Part shown: piece after piece, positions 12,376 to 25,648 of the stretch
Layout of the letters: each line of letters begins with the position of its first letter
Position numbering within the stretch: position 1 is the stretch's first letter
Assembly (NCBI GenBank): GCA_028564705.1
Contig: JAPXFQ010002741.1
Span: 1,488,001-1,552,000, forward strand
DNA from: Apricaphanius iberus
Lineage: Eukaryota; Chordata; Actinopteri; Cyprinodontiformes; Aphaniidae
Reading direction: 5' to 3'
DNA length: 64,000 nucleotides
The notes under the pieces: model-generated
What the model was told of the DNA's origin: nothing
What the model saw: the letters and a program-made list of their open reading frames with translations, nothing else
The model's database searches: none
Made by a program: the position numbers and the translations under genes

Positions 12376-12900
12376 ATTCAAGTCAATTCACTTTTATTTA
12401 TCTAGTTCCAATTCGCAACAAATGTAATCTCAAGGCACTTTACAACAAAAGTCATTCAATACAATTATACAAACATTCCAATCAGTTAAAAGTTTTCTAT
12501 GTAAGGAATCCCAGCAGATTGCGATGAGTCATCAACTTGAGGTTGTGCCCGGATCATGCAGACACCAACCACAGCTATTCCTAAGCTATCCCTCAAACTG
12601 AGCAAGCATGGGGCGATAGTGGAGAGGAAAAACTCCCCTTTAACAGGAAGAAACCTCTGCCAGAACCTTGCTCAGTACAAGGGCTCATCTGCCATGACCG
12701 TCTGGGGGTCTGAGAAGACAGGGAAGAGACGGGATGGAGGATGCTTGGTGACTTTGAGCATTATCTGGACCGATGTTCCCCATCCAGCAGGGGACTTTAT
12801 AGTTGAGCAGGGTACCAGACGGTGTGGAGCTTCTATGGTGAGAAAAATACTGAGAGAAAACAAATATAAATCATCATAACTCAGCTTGGGAACCAATTTA
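12376..12900. repeat. Common teleost interspersed repeat
   Basis: It contains blocks I recognise from many percomorph genomes: CACTTTTATTTATCTAGTTC with CTCAAGGCACTTTACAAC, then GGAGAGGAAAAACTCCCCTT and AACAGGAAGAAACCTCTGCC, then CATCTGCCATGACCGTCTGG. Its mode of transposition is not evident from this copy. The 107-codon frame inside it (12556-12879) is not a host gene. Confidence 0.7.
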
Positions 12901-14060
12901 GCTAATAGTGCGCAGTTAGTGGTTAGCATTTTGGTTTAACTCACCACTCTGACCTGTCCATCAGGTGATTTTAAAGTTGGAATGGCACCGGTTTGAAGAA
13001 ATAATTGGTCAGAAACTCCACTCTGGTACTCGCAAATTTTCATAAACTCTTATTTCGGAAGGCTGAACAAATTCTGGTACCTCTCACCATGAAAAAAAAC
13101 ATTTTCTCATTTTTGGCATGACCCGAAGCTGTAGCCGAAGCTTTTCACAATCAAACTCTCTGCTAACAACTCCGAGAGAGTAGCCGTGAAGGTTTACAGT
13201 ACAGGGCAGGAGTATACAGGTTGGGGACTTCCTTGATGGAAAGTAGTCAGGAAAAATTATTCATTGAGCCGTTTGGAGGAGCAGGGTGGATCAGCAGCAG
13301 ATCTGCAGCTCAGAGAGCAGGATTCATGAGTAAAGCCGAAAACTTCTTTAGCGATTTTTTTGATGTGGAAATTCCAATAAGACATGGTCAAAAGCTCAAA
13401 TCAATTTTGCATAGTGTAGGCCCTTTAAGATAGATGTTAGCTGTGGTGGAATAATAGAAAAAGCAGTTTAGACAAACTTCAGGTGGCATACAATGATGGG
13501 TTGAGGCCGCTGCTGTAAAAATCTTGCTGGACAAACGTCACTTGGCTATTCATGTGTGCTGGTACTCCGAACTGTCATAATGCTCTCTAGCTTTATGTAC
13601 AGAAGTATGTGTAGGCTAACAGAAAAATGTTAATACTAAATCTTGCCAATTTACTTTCATTTTCTTGAATTTACTAATGTTCTACATTTAGTGTAAAGAT
13701 CCCTCTGCTGATGTAAAATGTTTTGCCCAACTTTATTATTTTCCCATTGCATTTAAAATTTTACTGTGAAAAAACATGCATGAACTTAAAAGCAGAATTT
13801 TATTTTTAAACAAGTGACATTTAGGAAGTCACTACAGCTGTGATCATTGATCACATGATTTGCCTTAGAACCATAAAAAATGGTAGCAGGACAGATATTG
13901 TAAACGACTATATCCTGCAGCAGCGTTTTTAAAATAACAAAACCTTACAACCACTCAGGTGGCTTAGATCAAAATCTATTTCAAAGTAACCTTCCTTACA
14001 ATTGTTTGTCACATTAGACTGTTGTGTAATTAGTTCACTGTAAAATGCTTACATAGTGCA
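12901..14060. other. No recognised feature
   Basis: AT-rich sequence with no gene, repeat family or RNA that I recognise. Confidence 0.45.
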
Positions 14061-15258
14061 TCTTCAATGTCTTTTTTTTTTTTTTTTTTAACGTGTCCTG
14101 TCTAGCAGTATGCTACTCAGAATTGGTGTCTGAGTACCCAGTACGAGCCCAACAGTTTTACTTTCCCAAGCAGAGTATTACAGCTTCGCTGTAGTACACC
14201 ACTTGATGTATATGTATGAAAAATCTTTATTAGTGATTACTGTGGGTTCAATTTCCTGACGTCATGGACACTAAACCGAGACAAGAAGGGAGAAAGGAAG
14301 AAGGTGAAGAAAAGAAACCGGACCAACAGAGGCGCGAACTGACGACACAAGACAGGGAGGCAAACAAAGAACACAAGAAAACATCCCAGTCCTCCACCTC
14401 TGCCGGACGGCAGAGAAACAGTAATAAAAAACAAAAACAACAAACTGTACAGAACCAAACCAATAGTTCGGATCTAGTAGAATAAACTAAGAATTACACA
14501 TTCACTACACACAAGCATGGATTAATGAACATAATACAAATGTTTCTGGTAAGCTCCTGTGAACAACTAACTAATGATGATAACCTCAGCTTAAGATATG
14601 CCCGTCCACACCAATGTCCCCACACCTATGTGTGTGTGCGAGCATGCAGGTCGGAATAAGGTTTCCCCATGCAAGTGATTGATAGCTGGTGTAAGGAACC
14701 GTCAATCCGTCCTACAGGAATCGACACAGACATGGAAGAGGCAGGAGAAGTATGCATCCAGGGTCCCACAGAGTACAGAGGCCAAAGGCGGATCAGCGCA
14801 GGGTCGATCACCCACCAAGAGAGGAACAGACGGAAGCCCCAGGGGAACACCCACCAGCCGCAATGCTGGGGCCCGAGAGATCGCAGTGACGAGCCCACGG
14901 GCTCCGCCGGAAAAAGGCTACGCCAGGGTGGGCCCGGATCAGGATCCGGAGGCCACGGGGACCAGGGGCACCCCGCCCCCCAGCGGGGCCCCAACCAGGG
15001 ACCAGCCGACAAGGGCCCCCCCCATCGCCGCAGGCAAGGGGGACCCGCAGCCAACCGACGGACAACACACGCCGCCGCCACCCCGGACCAATACCCATCG
15101 CCAACAACCCGGCCCGCCCCCACACACCCACACGCCAGGGAGCCACAGCAAGAGCCACAGCGGATGTACGCCCTTCCCAGGCCGCGCCCAGCCGGCACCT
15201 GGACATCCAGATCTTCCAGCTCCCGGGTTCAGATCCCGCCCCACGTCTTCAATGTCTT
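14061..15258 (-). mobile_element. L1-like LINE 3' fragment with 13-bp target duplication and poly(A)
   Basis: The 13-mer TCTTCAATGTCTT occurs at 14061-14073 and again at 15246-15258. Between them lies a minus-strand insertion ending in a run of T on the plus strand (14072-14089), which is its poly(A) tail. The 5' end is truncated in the GC-rich 3' region. 14244-14408 is nearly identical to 7481-7646, so this is the same LINE family. TTTATT at about 14227 is an AATAAA on the minus strand. The 14090-14243 segment next to the tail is not shared with the other copy. Open frames of about 190 codons in the GC-rich part are not credible genes. Target duplication plus poly(A) is the mark of target-primed reverse transcription. 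Confidence 0.85.
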
Positions 15259-16388
15259 AGAATGATCAGGTCTGAATCTATAGATAAATCCAATTGACAG
15301 TCTCCAGAAACACTTCAAAAATGCTTTTAATATGCACTCTAACAAATATGACTAAGTAAGAGCTATTTTGCAAAAAAGAACATAATAATTTCAGTCTAGC
15401 TTTGCCAAGCTAGTAGAGACACACCCAAAAAAACTGGCAGATGTAAATGCCTTAAAAACTGAGTTTTACAAAATATTGAAAACAGAAAGCTAAACACAAA
15501 AGCACGTCATCATATTTATCTTTTTTTAAAGCAATGTGTAATTTTTCTTTCTTCAAATGCATATACTTTTTGTTTGAGATTCATCAGCATCTTCTATTTT
15601 CCAACTTCATTTTATAAAATCCTGTAAATTGCTTTAAGTTTATCTTTTCACCATCTGCTTATTTGTTTACTCCAGACTTTCTTCTCACCTGTTTTTGTCT
15701 GAACATCCTCACCAGCCTATTGTATCTGTGGTTTTTCTGTCCCCCTTTCCCATATCCTGTAGCAGATTTGGCCCTCAACTCTACTTGGTTGACAGTGTGG
15801 AAATCGGAAAAATCAGACTCACAGATCAATTGGGTGTTTGAGTGAAGCTTATGAGAATCAGATGTAGTTAATATGGTTTCAGCTGACAGTGCTGTGGAAA
15901 TCAATCACAGTCAAGCAGCACTGAGACACTCGGATGCTGGTCTAAGTGTGCCCACTCTTATTCCTGCAAGTAAAAGTGCGCTAAGCTTGAGCCTACTCAT
16001 ATGTATTTTAACAAAACCACCACCCCCAAAATCAGTGTTTATCACATTAAACCGTGATACATCCTTGGAGTACCACATTTACTTTTAAACGTTTACAGTA
16101 CTGTAACCATTAAAATTAGTTAATTGTATGAAGTACATTAAGTCATACATGGAAACATACAGCAGTAATTAGTAATCATTTTTAATCCTGCACAAGCGTT
16201 ATTGTAATAGAAGTTTCATGATCTTTCATTGGAGTGATCACTTTTGGAAAAAAAATTATTTGTCTTTTTCTTTTTCCTGTTTTATCTAGCATTTTGGATG
16301 CTGTGTTGATCCAGTCACATTCATGAAAAAAAATGGTTAAGAATGAATGCTTCCAAATACTTCTATATCTCGGAATGAAATTGCCTTA
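15259..16388. other. No recognised feature
   Basis: AT-rich DNA; no gene or repeat recognised. The segment around 15660-15900 is somewhat less AT-biased and open on both strands for 60-80 codons, without recognisable content. Confidence 0.45.
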
Positions 16389-16791
16389 TGGTGCATTCAC
16401 ACCAAACACTGTCAGCGTCAAACAAAGCTCACAATGCGACTATTTGGACGCCTATACATTTTGCTTGCAAAGCGCATGGGCGGGCCTTTTTTTCTGGCGG
16501 ATGTTTTAAACACTAGCAGATTGTGGTTGGCTAGACAATGTTGACGTCGGGCGATAAAACACTCTGTTTGGTTGGCGCCCTGCGCTGAGAGAGTCATTGG
16601 TTTACCTAGATGAACTTCTGCGTTGCTTGTGTTTGCTGATTAAAAAGCAGGAAAAGCTTGAAAAATGTATGTAGCCAATGCACAAAAAATGGTGCAGAGA
16701 CTCTGACGCCCCTCTGACGGCCTCAACCATAGACTTAACATGTAATCGTGCTGCTCTTGATGTTGAAGTTTGGGGCTGTGAAAATGCACCA
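16389..16791. mobile_element. Harbinger-like MITE
   Basis: The ends are inverted: TGGTGCATTCACACC on the left and, reverse-complemented, TGGTGCATTTTCACAG on the right. The body shares GGTTGGCTAGACA, GAACTTCTGCGTTGCT and GCAGGAAAAGCTTGAAAA with the segment at 59076-59395. GGTGCATTCACAC ends are typical of teleost PIF/Harbinger MITEs. A target duplication is not clear (TTA left, ATA right). No transposase. Confidence 0.65.
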
Positions 16792-19355
16792 ATAGATCTT
16801 GTTGACACAAACATGCCAGTTTTTATACCTGTCTGGCTTCATTGAATTACAGCACTTAACTTTGAGACATATACAGTACATGTCTCTGTAAAGACTTATG
16901 GGGGTGATGATGCACTAGTTTGTCAGTTGTCCCCTCAGAAGACAAGAAGAGAAGAACAAAAAAAAATCCCACCAGGTATTAAGGCATTTTTTTTTTTACT
17001 TTGTTGTCTCTGAGACATAAATTATCCAAATTAGGAAATAACAATTTGTCCCACACTGTCTTAGTTAAAATAAGGAAAAGACAAAGTTTTCTTTAAACTG
17101 AAGCTGTTTGTACAGCTTTCAACTCTAGGTATAATCCTGGAAACCAGGAAATTGTACACAGCGGCCACGTAAAAAAAAAAATATCTAAAGAGTATCTATA
17201 AAACAGCTGGCAACGTTAACTCAAAATAATGTTGTTAATGGATTGTTAGGTTCCAGCTCTAATGCTATGTTGAGACGTATTCTAATATGTTAATACTTTA
17301 GTAATGATGTACAGTACAATAGCCCACAATTAACACTCTTACATCTTATTTCTTAGATTACAGGAAGATAACAATATAGGTACATAGTTTGCTTTCAGTT
17401 CAACATACAAATTAGAAGTTGTTTTTTTTTTTTTTTACCCCTCAGCGTACTCCCGTCTTCTGTAAATTCTATTGAAGATTAAACTTTCAGTCACATAAAT
17501 ATAGTGATTACCAAAGTAATCCTTTGGGAAGTTGCACCAATGGAGGGTGTAATATGTACTTTGATCTGCTAAAAAGGTTGTTTCAACTCCAAGATTGGAT
17601 TTTTTAATCACATCTTGTTTAATTGTTAATAAAGCCTATATATTTTTCAGTAAGACTGTGTAAATATTATAAAGTATTCTTCTGAACCAAAATGAGCATG
17701 TTTTAAAAATAACAACTGTCATGTAAGTTCCATACATTCATATTTTGCTCTCTTTTGTATTTCTCAATTTATAGAAATTATTTATGCACTTTTTTATTAA
17801 GTTCTTGACACATGTATTTGTTGCCAGGTTTGTGTATGGCCACATACAAACAAGCCAAGCTATTGTAAGCTGTCAGTCTGTGTGTGCTTGCTCTTCAAAC
17901 TGTGATTTTCTCTTTGCATGTGTAAAAACATATGGTGAGTCAGTGTGTAGGAGTAGAGCGGCAATATATGAGTGGGTGAGGGAGAGCTAGTGGTTATGTG
18001 ATTATGATTACGAGAGAAGGTTTGGGTTATGCACCAATAGATGGCACTCTACCCTTTTGTGATTGGGCACACCATGACTTAGACAAGCATAGTTCTAAAT
18101 GCATATGTTTCTGTAGGTTTGTTAGCAAATCTGACTTTCCGTTTCCAACTTTTGTTCTGCTTGTGAGTATAATATAATAAAGACAAAGAAAACCGGTTAT
18201 GTAGTGAGCCCCTTTTGCTTCTCTAAGTGGGTGCAAGGGAAATTGAGATTTGAACCTTTAAGACTGCAAAATAGGACTATTCAAAATATATTCCTGTTAT
18301 AACTGTTCATATGCTCATATATTGACACTCAAGTGTAAAGCTGTGGTATAATTTAGCCTGTTCTAAAAATAGGGCATACTGAAACTGAGTTTCATAAATG
18401 TGTGAGTCACTGAATAAACTATTTCATTAGTATTATTTCATTCAACTCATATCAAATACAAAATACTGTAACCTTACTGTGTGATATAGAAATATAAAGC
18501 TTTGTACAGTGTAAGTTAAAAAAAATACAGTTACAATACAAACAAATGAAAGAAAATGCCAGACAAAAATATTCCAATGAATTTTATTTTTGTTCAGTTT
18601 GACACTAATATTTAAAAACAAATGTCTGAACTTTCCAAACATCAGTGCTGGGGAAATATCTACTTATCTAAAATATGTCAAAAGAAAGTAGCAGATACTT
18701 GTGAGTTAAAAGTTAAAGGATACATGGTTTAACATTTTTACAAATGAAAATCTGATGAGTGTATCATGCATTTGGATTCAGTCAAACTCCAATTTTGAGT
18801 TTTAGAAACCATGTTCTTTTGGATAGATGAACTTTATTAGTCACGCATGTGGGAAATTGATTATTTAGCAAAATGACTCAAGTTCAGTTTTTCACATTTC
18901 ACTGTTAATTCCCAGTTTGATTTAGGGCAACATTCTTGCGGGTTGAAACTCTGTATCTATTTGATGGTGGCTAAATTCAATACAAATGTATAATGTCTTT
19001 TTTACCAAACGTGTAGGTTCTTAGATTGTTACTTCTTAAATCAGCCTAAATAATTGACTTTAAAAGCTTATGTGAATTAGTATTTGGACAATAAGTCAGC
19101 CAAAATGTTAAATGAGTCGTTAATTAGTCAGGGGGTTTATTCCTGCCTTGCTTCCTCCAGCACCTCATTCTGTTTTGAATTTGTGAAGATGTCTTTATTA
19201 TCAATTGTATGATAATAGTTTTAATAAATGATCAATAAAGAAAGATAAATACCTTGAATTACTTAGTATTTATGTGTTTTATAAATATTAAGTTATATCA
19301 ATCTGACGTTCATGTTGGATGTCTGATATATTTCACTCAGTCTAGGCCCACCTGC
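16792..19355. other. AT-rich stretch, no recognised gene
   Basis: Contains a T run at about 17421-17436 and short open frames only. I see no exon, RNA gene or named repeat. Confidence 0.45.
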
Positions 19356-19550
19356 TCTGTATGAGGTGACCGGAGCTCAGGTGGTAGGAGTTTGTCCGTA
19401 GCTGGTGGTTTTGAACCCCCACTCCATCCATCTTGGTTGTTGTAGAGACACTTATCCTGACTTGCCTGCTAGTGGTGGTCAGAAGGCCCAGTGGTGCCTC
19501 TGTGTACAATTTAGCTTACTACTATTAGCATGTTAATGTGCATGTGTGAG
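19356..19550 (+). repeat. Third copy of the tRNA-headed SINE-like repeat
   Basis: The head GACCGGAGCTCAGGTGGTAGGAG with GGTGGTTTTGAACCCCCACTC resembles pol III A and B boxes. TGTAGAGACACTTATCC and TGGTGGTCAGAAGGCCCAG follow, parallel to the copy at 6630-6925. It abuts the Ty3/gypsy relic. Confidence 0.55.
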
Positions 19551-19584
19551 GTTGTGTGTTTGTGAGCGTCTGTTTTGTTTGTAG

Positions 19585-21180
19585 TGAGGCATCTGTTCAG
19601 AGAGGATCTGTCACCATAACTTTCCAGACTGAACCCTTGGAACTCATCTACTCGGATAACCACAGAGAACAATTAACCTTCTTCGTTTTCCCTCCTCAGA
19701 CATCCCCTATCGTGCTAGGTTTCCCCTGGTTGGAAAAACACAATTCTCATTTAAAATGGAAGGAGGGTAAAACTGAATCATGGAGTCTGCACAACCTGTA
19801 AATATGTTTGAAATGCGCTTTTGCATACACTGCAAAGGAGAAACCCCCCCAGACCTTTCCAATGTGGTGCCTGACTATCACGTTCTACAGCAGGTATTCA
19901 GCAAATCCAGAGCAATGTCATTACCTCCACACTGGCCATATGACTGTGCAATTGATCTGTTCCCAGTAGCTCCTTTCTACTCCAGCCGCCTATATAATCT
20001 GTATATAAATGAGTATTTTTCAACAGGAATTATTCATCAGTGCACATTCCCACTAGGAGCTGGCTTCTTCTTCGTTGCCAAGAAAGACGTCACCTTTGGC
20101 CCTGCATTGATTTCTGAGGTTTGACCAACATAACTGTTAAAAACAAGTATCCACGGCCTCTTCTTTCATCTGCTTTTGAGCCGAAACGCTAACCACTTGG
20201 TCCAGATCCGAGGAGGGGACAAGTGGAAGTTTAAGACTTGGACATTTTGAATATTTTATGATGCTATTTGGCCTGACATTCGCTCCAGCAGTATTTCAGT
20301 CCTTGATCAATGATGTCTTACATTATTTTTTAAATCAGTTTGTTGTTGTCTACTGGGATGGCATACTCATTTTTTTCCCTTCTTTCACAGAGCACAAACT
20401 CTTGCAAAAACATGTCCGCCTGGTTCTACAGAAGCTCCTCAGGAATTGCCTCTTCGTCAAGGCAGAGAATTGTGAATTCCACATTCCATCTGTCACATTT
20501 GTTGGCTACGTTATTGAAAGCAGGCAGGTAAAGCTGGATCCTAAAAAGACTCAAGCTGTTGCTGAGTAGCCAATTCCATCAACCCGAAAAGAGTTCCAGA
20601 GACTTTTATGGATTTGCTAACTTCTACCGTGGCTTCATTGGGAACTACAGCCACACTGCTGCACCCCTAATGGCGCTTAAATGGAGCTCGTTAGCACCAG
20701 CTTCATAAGGTGAGCGATGACTCGCAGCAACCGTGGTACATGGCCGGCTCTCCAGCTAAACCAAGTAAGACTTATCAAGCAGTTTAACCCTGGCCAGTCC
20801 AGGTTGTCTTTATTCTTCTCCCATTTTAATTTGATTATTAGGTATCAGCCTGGCACTAAGAACACGAAACCTGATGCATTGTCCCGGCAATTCTCCCCTG
20901 ATGAGAATGACATACCTCTCACAATTCCAGGTCCACCGAGCTGTCTTTGTGCCGTCTTCTGCTTGCTCCTGGCTGATCCACTGGGCCTACGCTGCTCCAT
21001 TCTACTGCCATCCTGGGGTCAGTAGAACAGTTTCCCTGCTTCGTCAAACCTTTTGGTGGCCTTTTCTTTAAGCATGTGAAAGATTACTGTATGTATTGAC
21101 TTGTCAAACCTGTGCTGGTAATAAATCCTGCACACAACCTCCTCATGGGCTGCTCCAAGTTCTGGCTGCTGCAAGGGCTT
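19585..21180 (+). pseudogene. Ty3/gypsy LTR retrotransposon pol relic
   Basis: Successive plus-strand frames carry gypsy pol parts in the normal order. There is a protease-proximal segment with VLGFPWLEKHN (about 19600-19800), then reverse transcriptase N-terminal sequence with FSKSRAMSLPPHWPYDCAID (19780-20124), then the palm and thumb (20258-20569). Next come an RNase H end with YQPGTKNTKPDALSRQF (about 20840-20890) and an integrase zinc-finger region with CHPGVSRTVSLLRQTFWWP (about 21010-21066). The catalytic Y-X-D-D box reads Y-W-D-G, so the second aspartate is lost. Stops and frame changes separate the parts. I found no flanking LTRs. It is a dead fragment, most like fish gypsy elements with long pol. 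Confidence 0.85.
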
Positions 21181-24100
21181 CTACGTGAGCTGATGTGGAC
21201 AAAACACCTTTCCTGATTTTTGTATGCACAGTACATCCTTATCCCCTCGTTATTATAAGTTTGAAATGAAGAGGTCTATGAACAGGTATGCCAGGACTGA
21301 CAGAGTAGAGCCCAATTTTCTAAATAACTGTCTCCATGTCTGCCATTGGGCAGCTCAGCAACAGCCAGAGATCGTTTCAACAGAACGGTGCTCTATACTT
21401 CCTTTAATCAGTAGTCAATGCAGCATTTGTGCACTACATGCTTTATATTGAAAGACAGCTTATCTAATATGGTCTTTGGATGATTTTAAATACAAGGAGG
21501 TGTAGAGGAACAACAAAACAGAGCAATGTGTTTGTTTACACGCCTCTTTAGAGTATTCTATGAGCTGCACTTCTAAGTAAAAGCATTCCAGCTTAAACAA
21601 AATTTACTTTTTGTCGTCCATTGCTTGTAGCGGAGGGGATCCATTCACAAGCTGAAGAAAATACACTCTAGTTAACAAGAAACGACACTGCAACGGTAGG
21701 CAGACCCGCCATGAAAATTTAGCACCTCCTACCGTTCTGGTCAGGAATAGCTTTGCAATGTTGAAAAACCAAGGAAGAACAGAGAGACAGAAACAGTACT
21801 ATAAATAAAAAACTGTTAAAATGTGTGTCTTGATGCAAACTTGCTGACGGAGAGGTATAAACTAAGCTTAACTATTTTCTCTGTGACAATTCTGTATTCA
21901 GAGTGATTTACAGTTATGACTTTCCAACACAGTGAAAGATTAGACTATCCATTCTGATGATGCTTGTTAGTCAGATAAAAAGCATTTTGTAGAATAATCT
22001 TTAAGCAAGTAGTAAACATTCTTTTGATTAAGCTCACATTTATGTATTAAAATATATGTGTTGCTCTTAAATGTGTTATTAACTGTGAAGGGATCATAAT
22101 AATTAACATAAATAAAGGCTTGAAAACTTCACTCTTGGTGATTAATTAAATCTATATAATGTGTTTTTCTTAGTGAACTGAAAAACTGAAAAAAATCATT
22201 TGAATCAATATTCTAATTTACCGAGCATTACAGTATATCATATAAATGTCCTATATTGTTCCGCAGTTAGCTGTCCCTGGAGTAAGTAAAATTTATATAA
22301 GGAATACATATTCAAACTACGGTAAGAAATAAAAAAACAGAAATAATAGACGTAACTGAAGAGGGGGGCACATTTGCAACTTAATACAAATAACAATTTA
22401 CTGCTATTAAACACAGCATACTCTGTTGGTATTGGCCTCTTGATTTCTAATCTGATGGTTTCCTTGCTCAGCTAATCAGTTTTTGTCAATGGCCATGTTT
22501 TATTAGATTTTCAAATGTGCTGTGCTTTTTCTGATTTTAGATCATAGCTTGAACAATGTTTCATAAGATGCTAAGAGCTTGAAATACTGTTTAAATAATC
22601 TAACCAGACTTTAAACCTAAACACAGCTTTATCCTTGATCTCTTAGATGTGCCCTTTGGTCTTCGTGTGGCTGTTTGTTCACTAATGTTCTCAAACAAAA
22701 TGTGTTGACCTCTTTACAGAAATATATGTTTAGTTATAATGCAAGCCATACTTTCACATTTGTATTTCTATATTTGCAAGGGGATTTCCAAAAGCAATAA
22801 ACTCTAGATTTTAAACATTTATAGTTTTAAGAACAAGTTCAAGATTGCATATATATGCATGGTTGAACCATGTATATATATATATATATATATTCTTGAT
22901 TTTGCAATAGTACTTTTGTAGAAAGAGAAGGAAACTAGATGTATATAATTTGGTTTTATTGAACATAGTAAGGTGCACAATGCTGTGGGAAAACTTGATG
23001 CAGGTTCATTTATTAGCAGGGCTTTGCAGACCTGAAACTGCATATATTATTGTTTGTTGCATAAAACAGGCCTGTTTTATGACAATAAATTTGCACGAGA
23101 GAAAACGGCTCTAGATACAACATAAATACGAAAATGTAAAAGCTGCCATCTTTTTTTTAAACAAGTAAATTTGTTAATACACCTGGTCATCAAGCAGGGT
23201 CATAAAATAGGAATGAAAACTTATGAAATGTCTAGTTATTCTCACAAAAGATGCACAATAGAGCATTCACTGTCTTTGAAGCAGTGTTTATAATCTTTAG
23301 GAAATCAACAGTGTAAAAAATATAAGACATGGATTTACTCTGGCTAAGTCAAATAATCAACAAAGTACATGCCCGGTGACTTAAAAAAGCATAATTAAAA
23401 CACTGTTTTGTGGTTATATTCACCACAATAACATTTTCCAATTACTTAGGTTCACAACCATTTACGTTCATAGACTGTAAAATGCACAAGGAAGACATGC
23501 AAGTGAAGCTCTTTCAGTGGCAATGTGGAGCTGAGCAGCTAGACTTGGATCAAAGGGCAGAAGGTTTGGTCTACTAATAAAAGCCAACATGCTCAGTCGC
23601 GTGGAAAGAGTACACTCACTCATAAAAAACATATTAATAATCTTGCTGCTTTTGATATTTTTTTTTCTCTTTCAATGTAGGTGACTCAGCAGCTTGGAGT
23701 ACTTGAAGGCCCAACTGGGTCTGAGCCATTAGTCCAGTATTGTTTAGTAAAGAGTTAACTTCACAGTCAATGAGATTTCCTTATTGTCCAACATGATGTA
23801 TGGGGTATAACAGGACAAACATTTTCTTGTTTCCTCAACTTCTGTCCCAAATGAACAAAGAAAATAATAAACTGAAGAACAGAGTGCATTCAGCATTAAT
23901 TGTTTCTTAAGACCTTTGGGTTACACATAAAATAAAATAAAATCCAAGTAACAGGAGACCTCTTTATATGCACCCTTTAGCAAAGCATATATGTATAGAC
24001 AATATTTTTTGCCAATAGCTAATACATAGATATTACAGTATTTTTTTTTATATTTATGAAGTCAGGTTCAGTGAAGTGTACCTAGTCATAGTCCCCTTAC

Positions 24101-24742
24101 CTTATGAAAAGATGAAATTTAACAGTTTGTAGAGTATGTAGAAACCCTTAGAACAATAGAATGCTAAGATCTAGTCAGATGAGCAAACCCTTTTTTAGCA
24201 GTTTAGAGCAACAATGGTCTCTAAGTAAAATATAAACTTTAATTTTTTACATATAAAGATTTTTATCCCATACAGTATTTAAGATTCATTTGTTTTGAAT
24301 TACTACATTTGTTAAAACAGAGTTTTTTCTGACTAGATTGCAGTCATCCACCAGTCTAAAGATTGCTTTACTTGACTACAAATTCACAGCAGTATGGAAT
24401 TTTTTACATAAGCACTTAAGGAAACTATTGCTGATAACTTCACAGAACATTACTACAATATATTGAAGCCATTGCTTCTTCTACATTTCTTGCAAGCAAA
24501 AAATTAATGTTGGCAAGTTAATGTTGGAAGTTTTTTCATCAACAACCTTTAATATATCTGCTAGCATTCCTAACGTAGGGAATTTATTATTCTTGCCTAG
24601 GTCAAACAATATTAGATAAAAGAGTCTGTAATCCTTGGCATTAAATGAAATTTTAGTGTTAATAAACCTGTTACTGTGTTTAAGATTCTAGTATCCCATT
24701 AAATATGACATTGTTAAAGGGAAATTATTTATCTTTTTCCAT
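21181..24742. other. AT-rich stretch, no recognised gene
   Basis: Contains a short (TA)n at about 22871-22893 and A/T homopolymers. No exon, RNA gene or known repeat is recognised in the remainder. Confidence 0.45.
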
Positions 24743-25648
24743 CTGGACCTTATTTTTAGCATGCATTACATTCATTTACTTACTCAACACATATTTGGAT
24801 CGACTTCGAGTCCTTAAGGAGATGTTTATACCCACTCACGATCAGTGTATATACATATAATGTGAGTAAATTGGGCAACCAAATTAAAGCTTATAAATAA
24901 GGACTTCTCCGCCACAAAACTCCTTCATTTCAGTCATGTTTTGTTATGAATTACTAGGGCTATTCCCCTGTGAGTTCTGTTGTTGTCTTATGGAGTGTTT
25001 TAGAGACTTTTAATACAAGTAAACTAACACGCAATTTCAATTATGACACTGCCATGCGACTTCCTGGTTGTAGTCTAAGCAGGGCTTTCACTCTGTTTGA
25101 TGGCAGTCGGTTAGACAGAACTTGCTACCGCAAACATCAACATGTTTTGCGTTTGCTTGTTTCAAAATGCACAAACAAAATGACCAAGTGGACTAAGTTT
25201 AGCTTCAATAGGGTCCGTTTGTACTACCTACACAGACTACAGTTTTAAAGGTCGATGGCTGTGACGTCATTAAAATGGCCAGTTAGTGTGACTTGGAATC
25301 AGTTGGATTAAAAGCGTGTAAAAACCCCTGATGATAACAACGCAGCACCTCTGAGACACTCCGAACTCACAGGGGAATGGCGCTTTAATTCATGACTAAC
25401 TTTGATGAAATTCAAAAAATGTGTTGTGGCAGATAATGCCTTATTTATAAGCTGCACATTGTTTTTTCAAAAAAAAAAAATAAATAAAGAAGCTGCACAT
25501 TGGTTGCCACATTAACTCCCATTATATGTATATACGGTGATCGTGAATTAATATATACTTCTCCAACAGGACTCTAAATAGCTCAAAACTTGACTGGGCG
25601 AGTAAATGAAATATAATCCATGCTAAAATTAAGGTTCAGGTTAAAAAA
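24743..25648. mobile_element. Long-TIR MITE, about 0.9 kb
   Basis: The ends are inverted over roughly 190 bp. The left begins CTGGACCTTATTTTTAGCAT; the right, reverse-complemented, begins CTGAACCTTAATTTTAGCAT. The arms then share a GTATATACATATAATG block and GGCAACCAA, then CTTATAAATAAGG. The centre is unrelated single-copy sequence with a 92-codon open frame (24970-25248) of no recognisable content. The left arm recurs at 54255-54480. Superfamily unknown. Confidence 0.7.

Noticed and set aside
12556..12879. 107-codon open frame
   Set aside because: It lies wholly inside a common teleost interspersed repeat.
14626..15265. Overlapping frames of 190-198 codons on both strands
   Set aside because: Same GC-rich LINE 3' region, inside a demonstrable insertion with target duplication; not host coding.
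19585..21180. Intact endogenous retroelement
   Set aside because: Frames are broken, the catalytic box is mutated, and no LTRs or envelope sequence are seen; treated as a dead Ty3/gypsy fragment.
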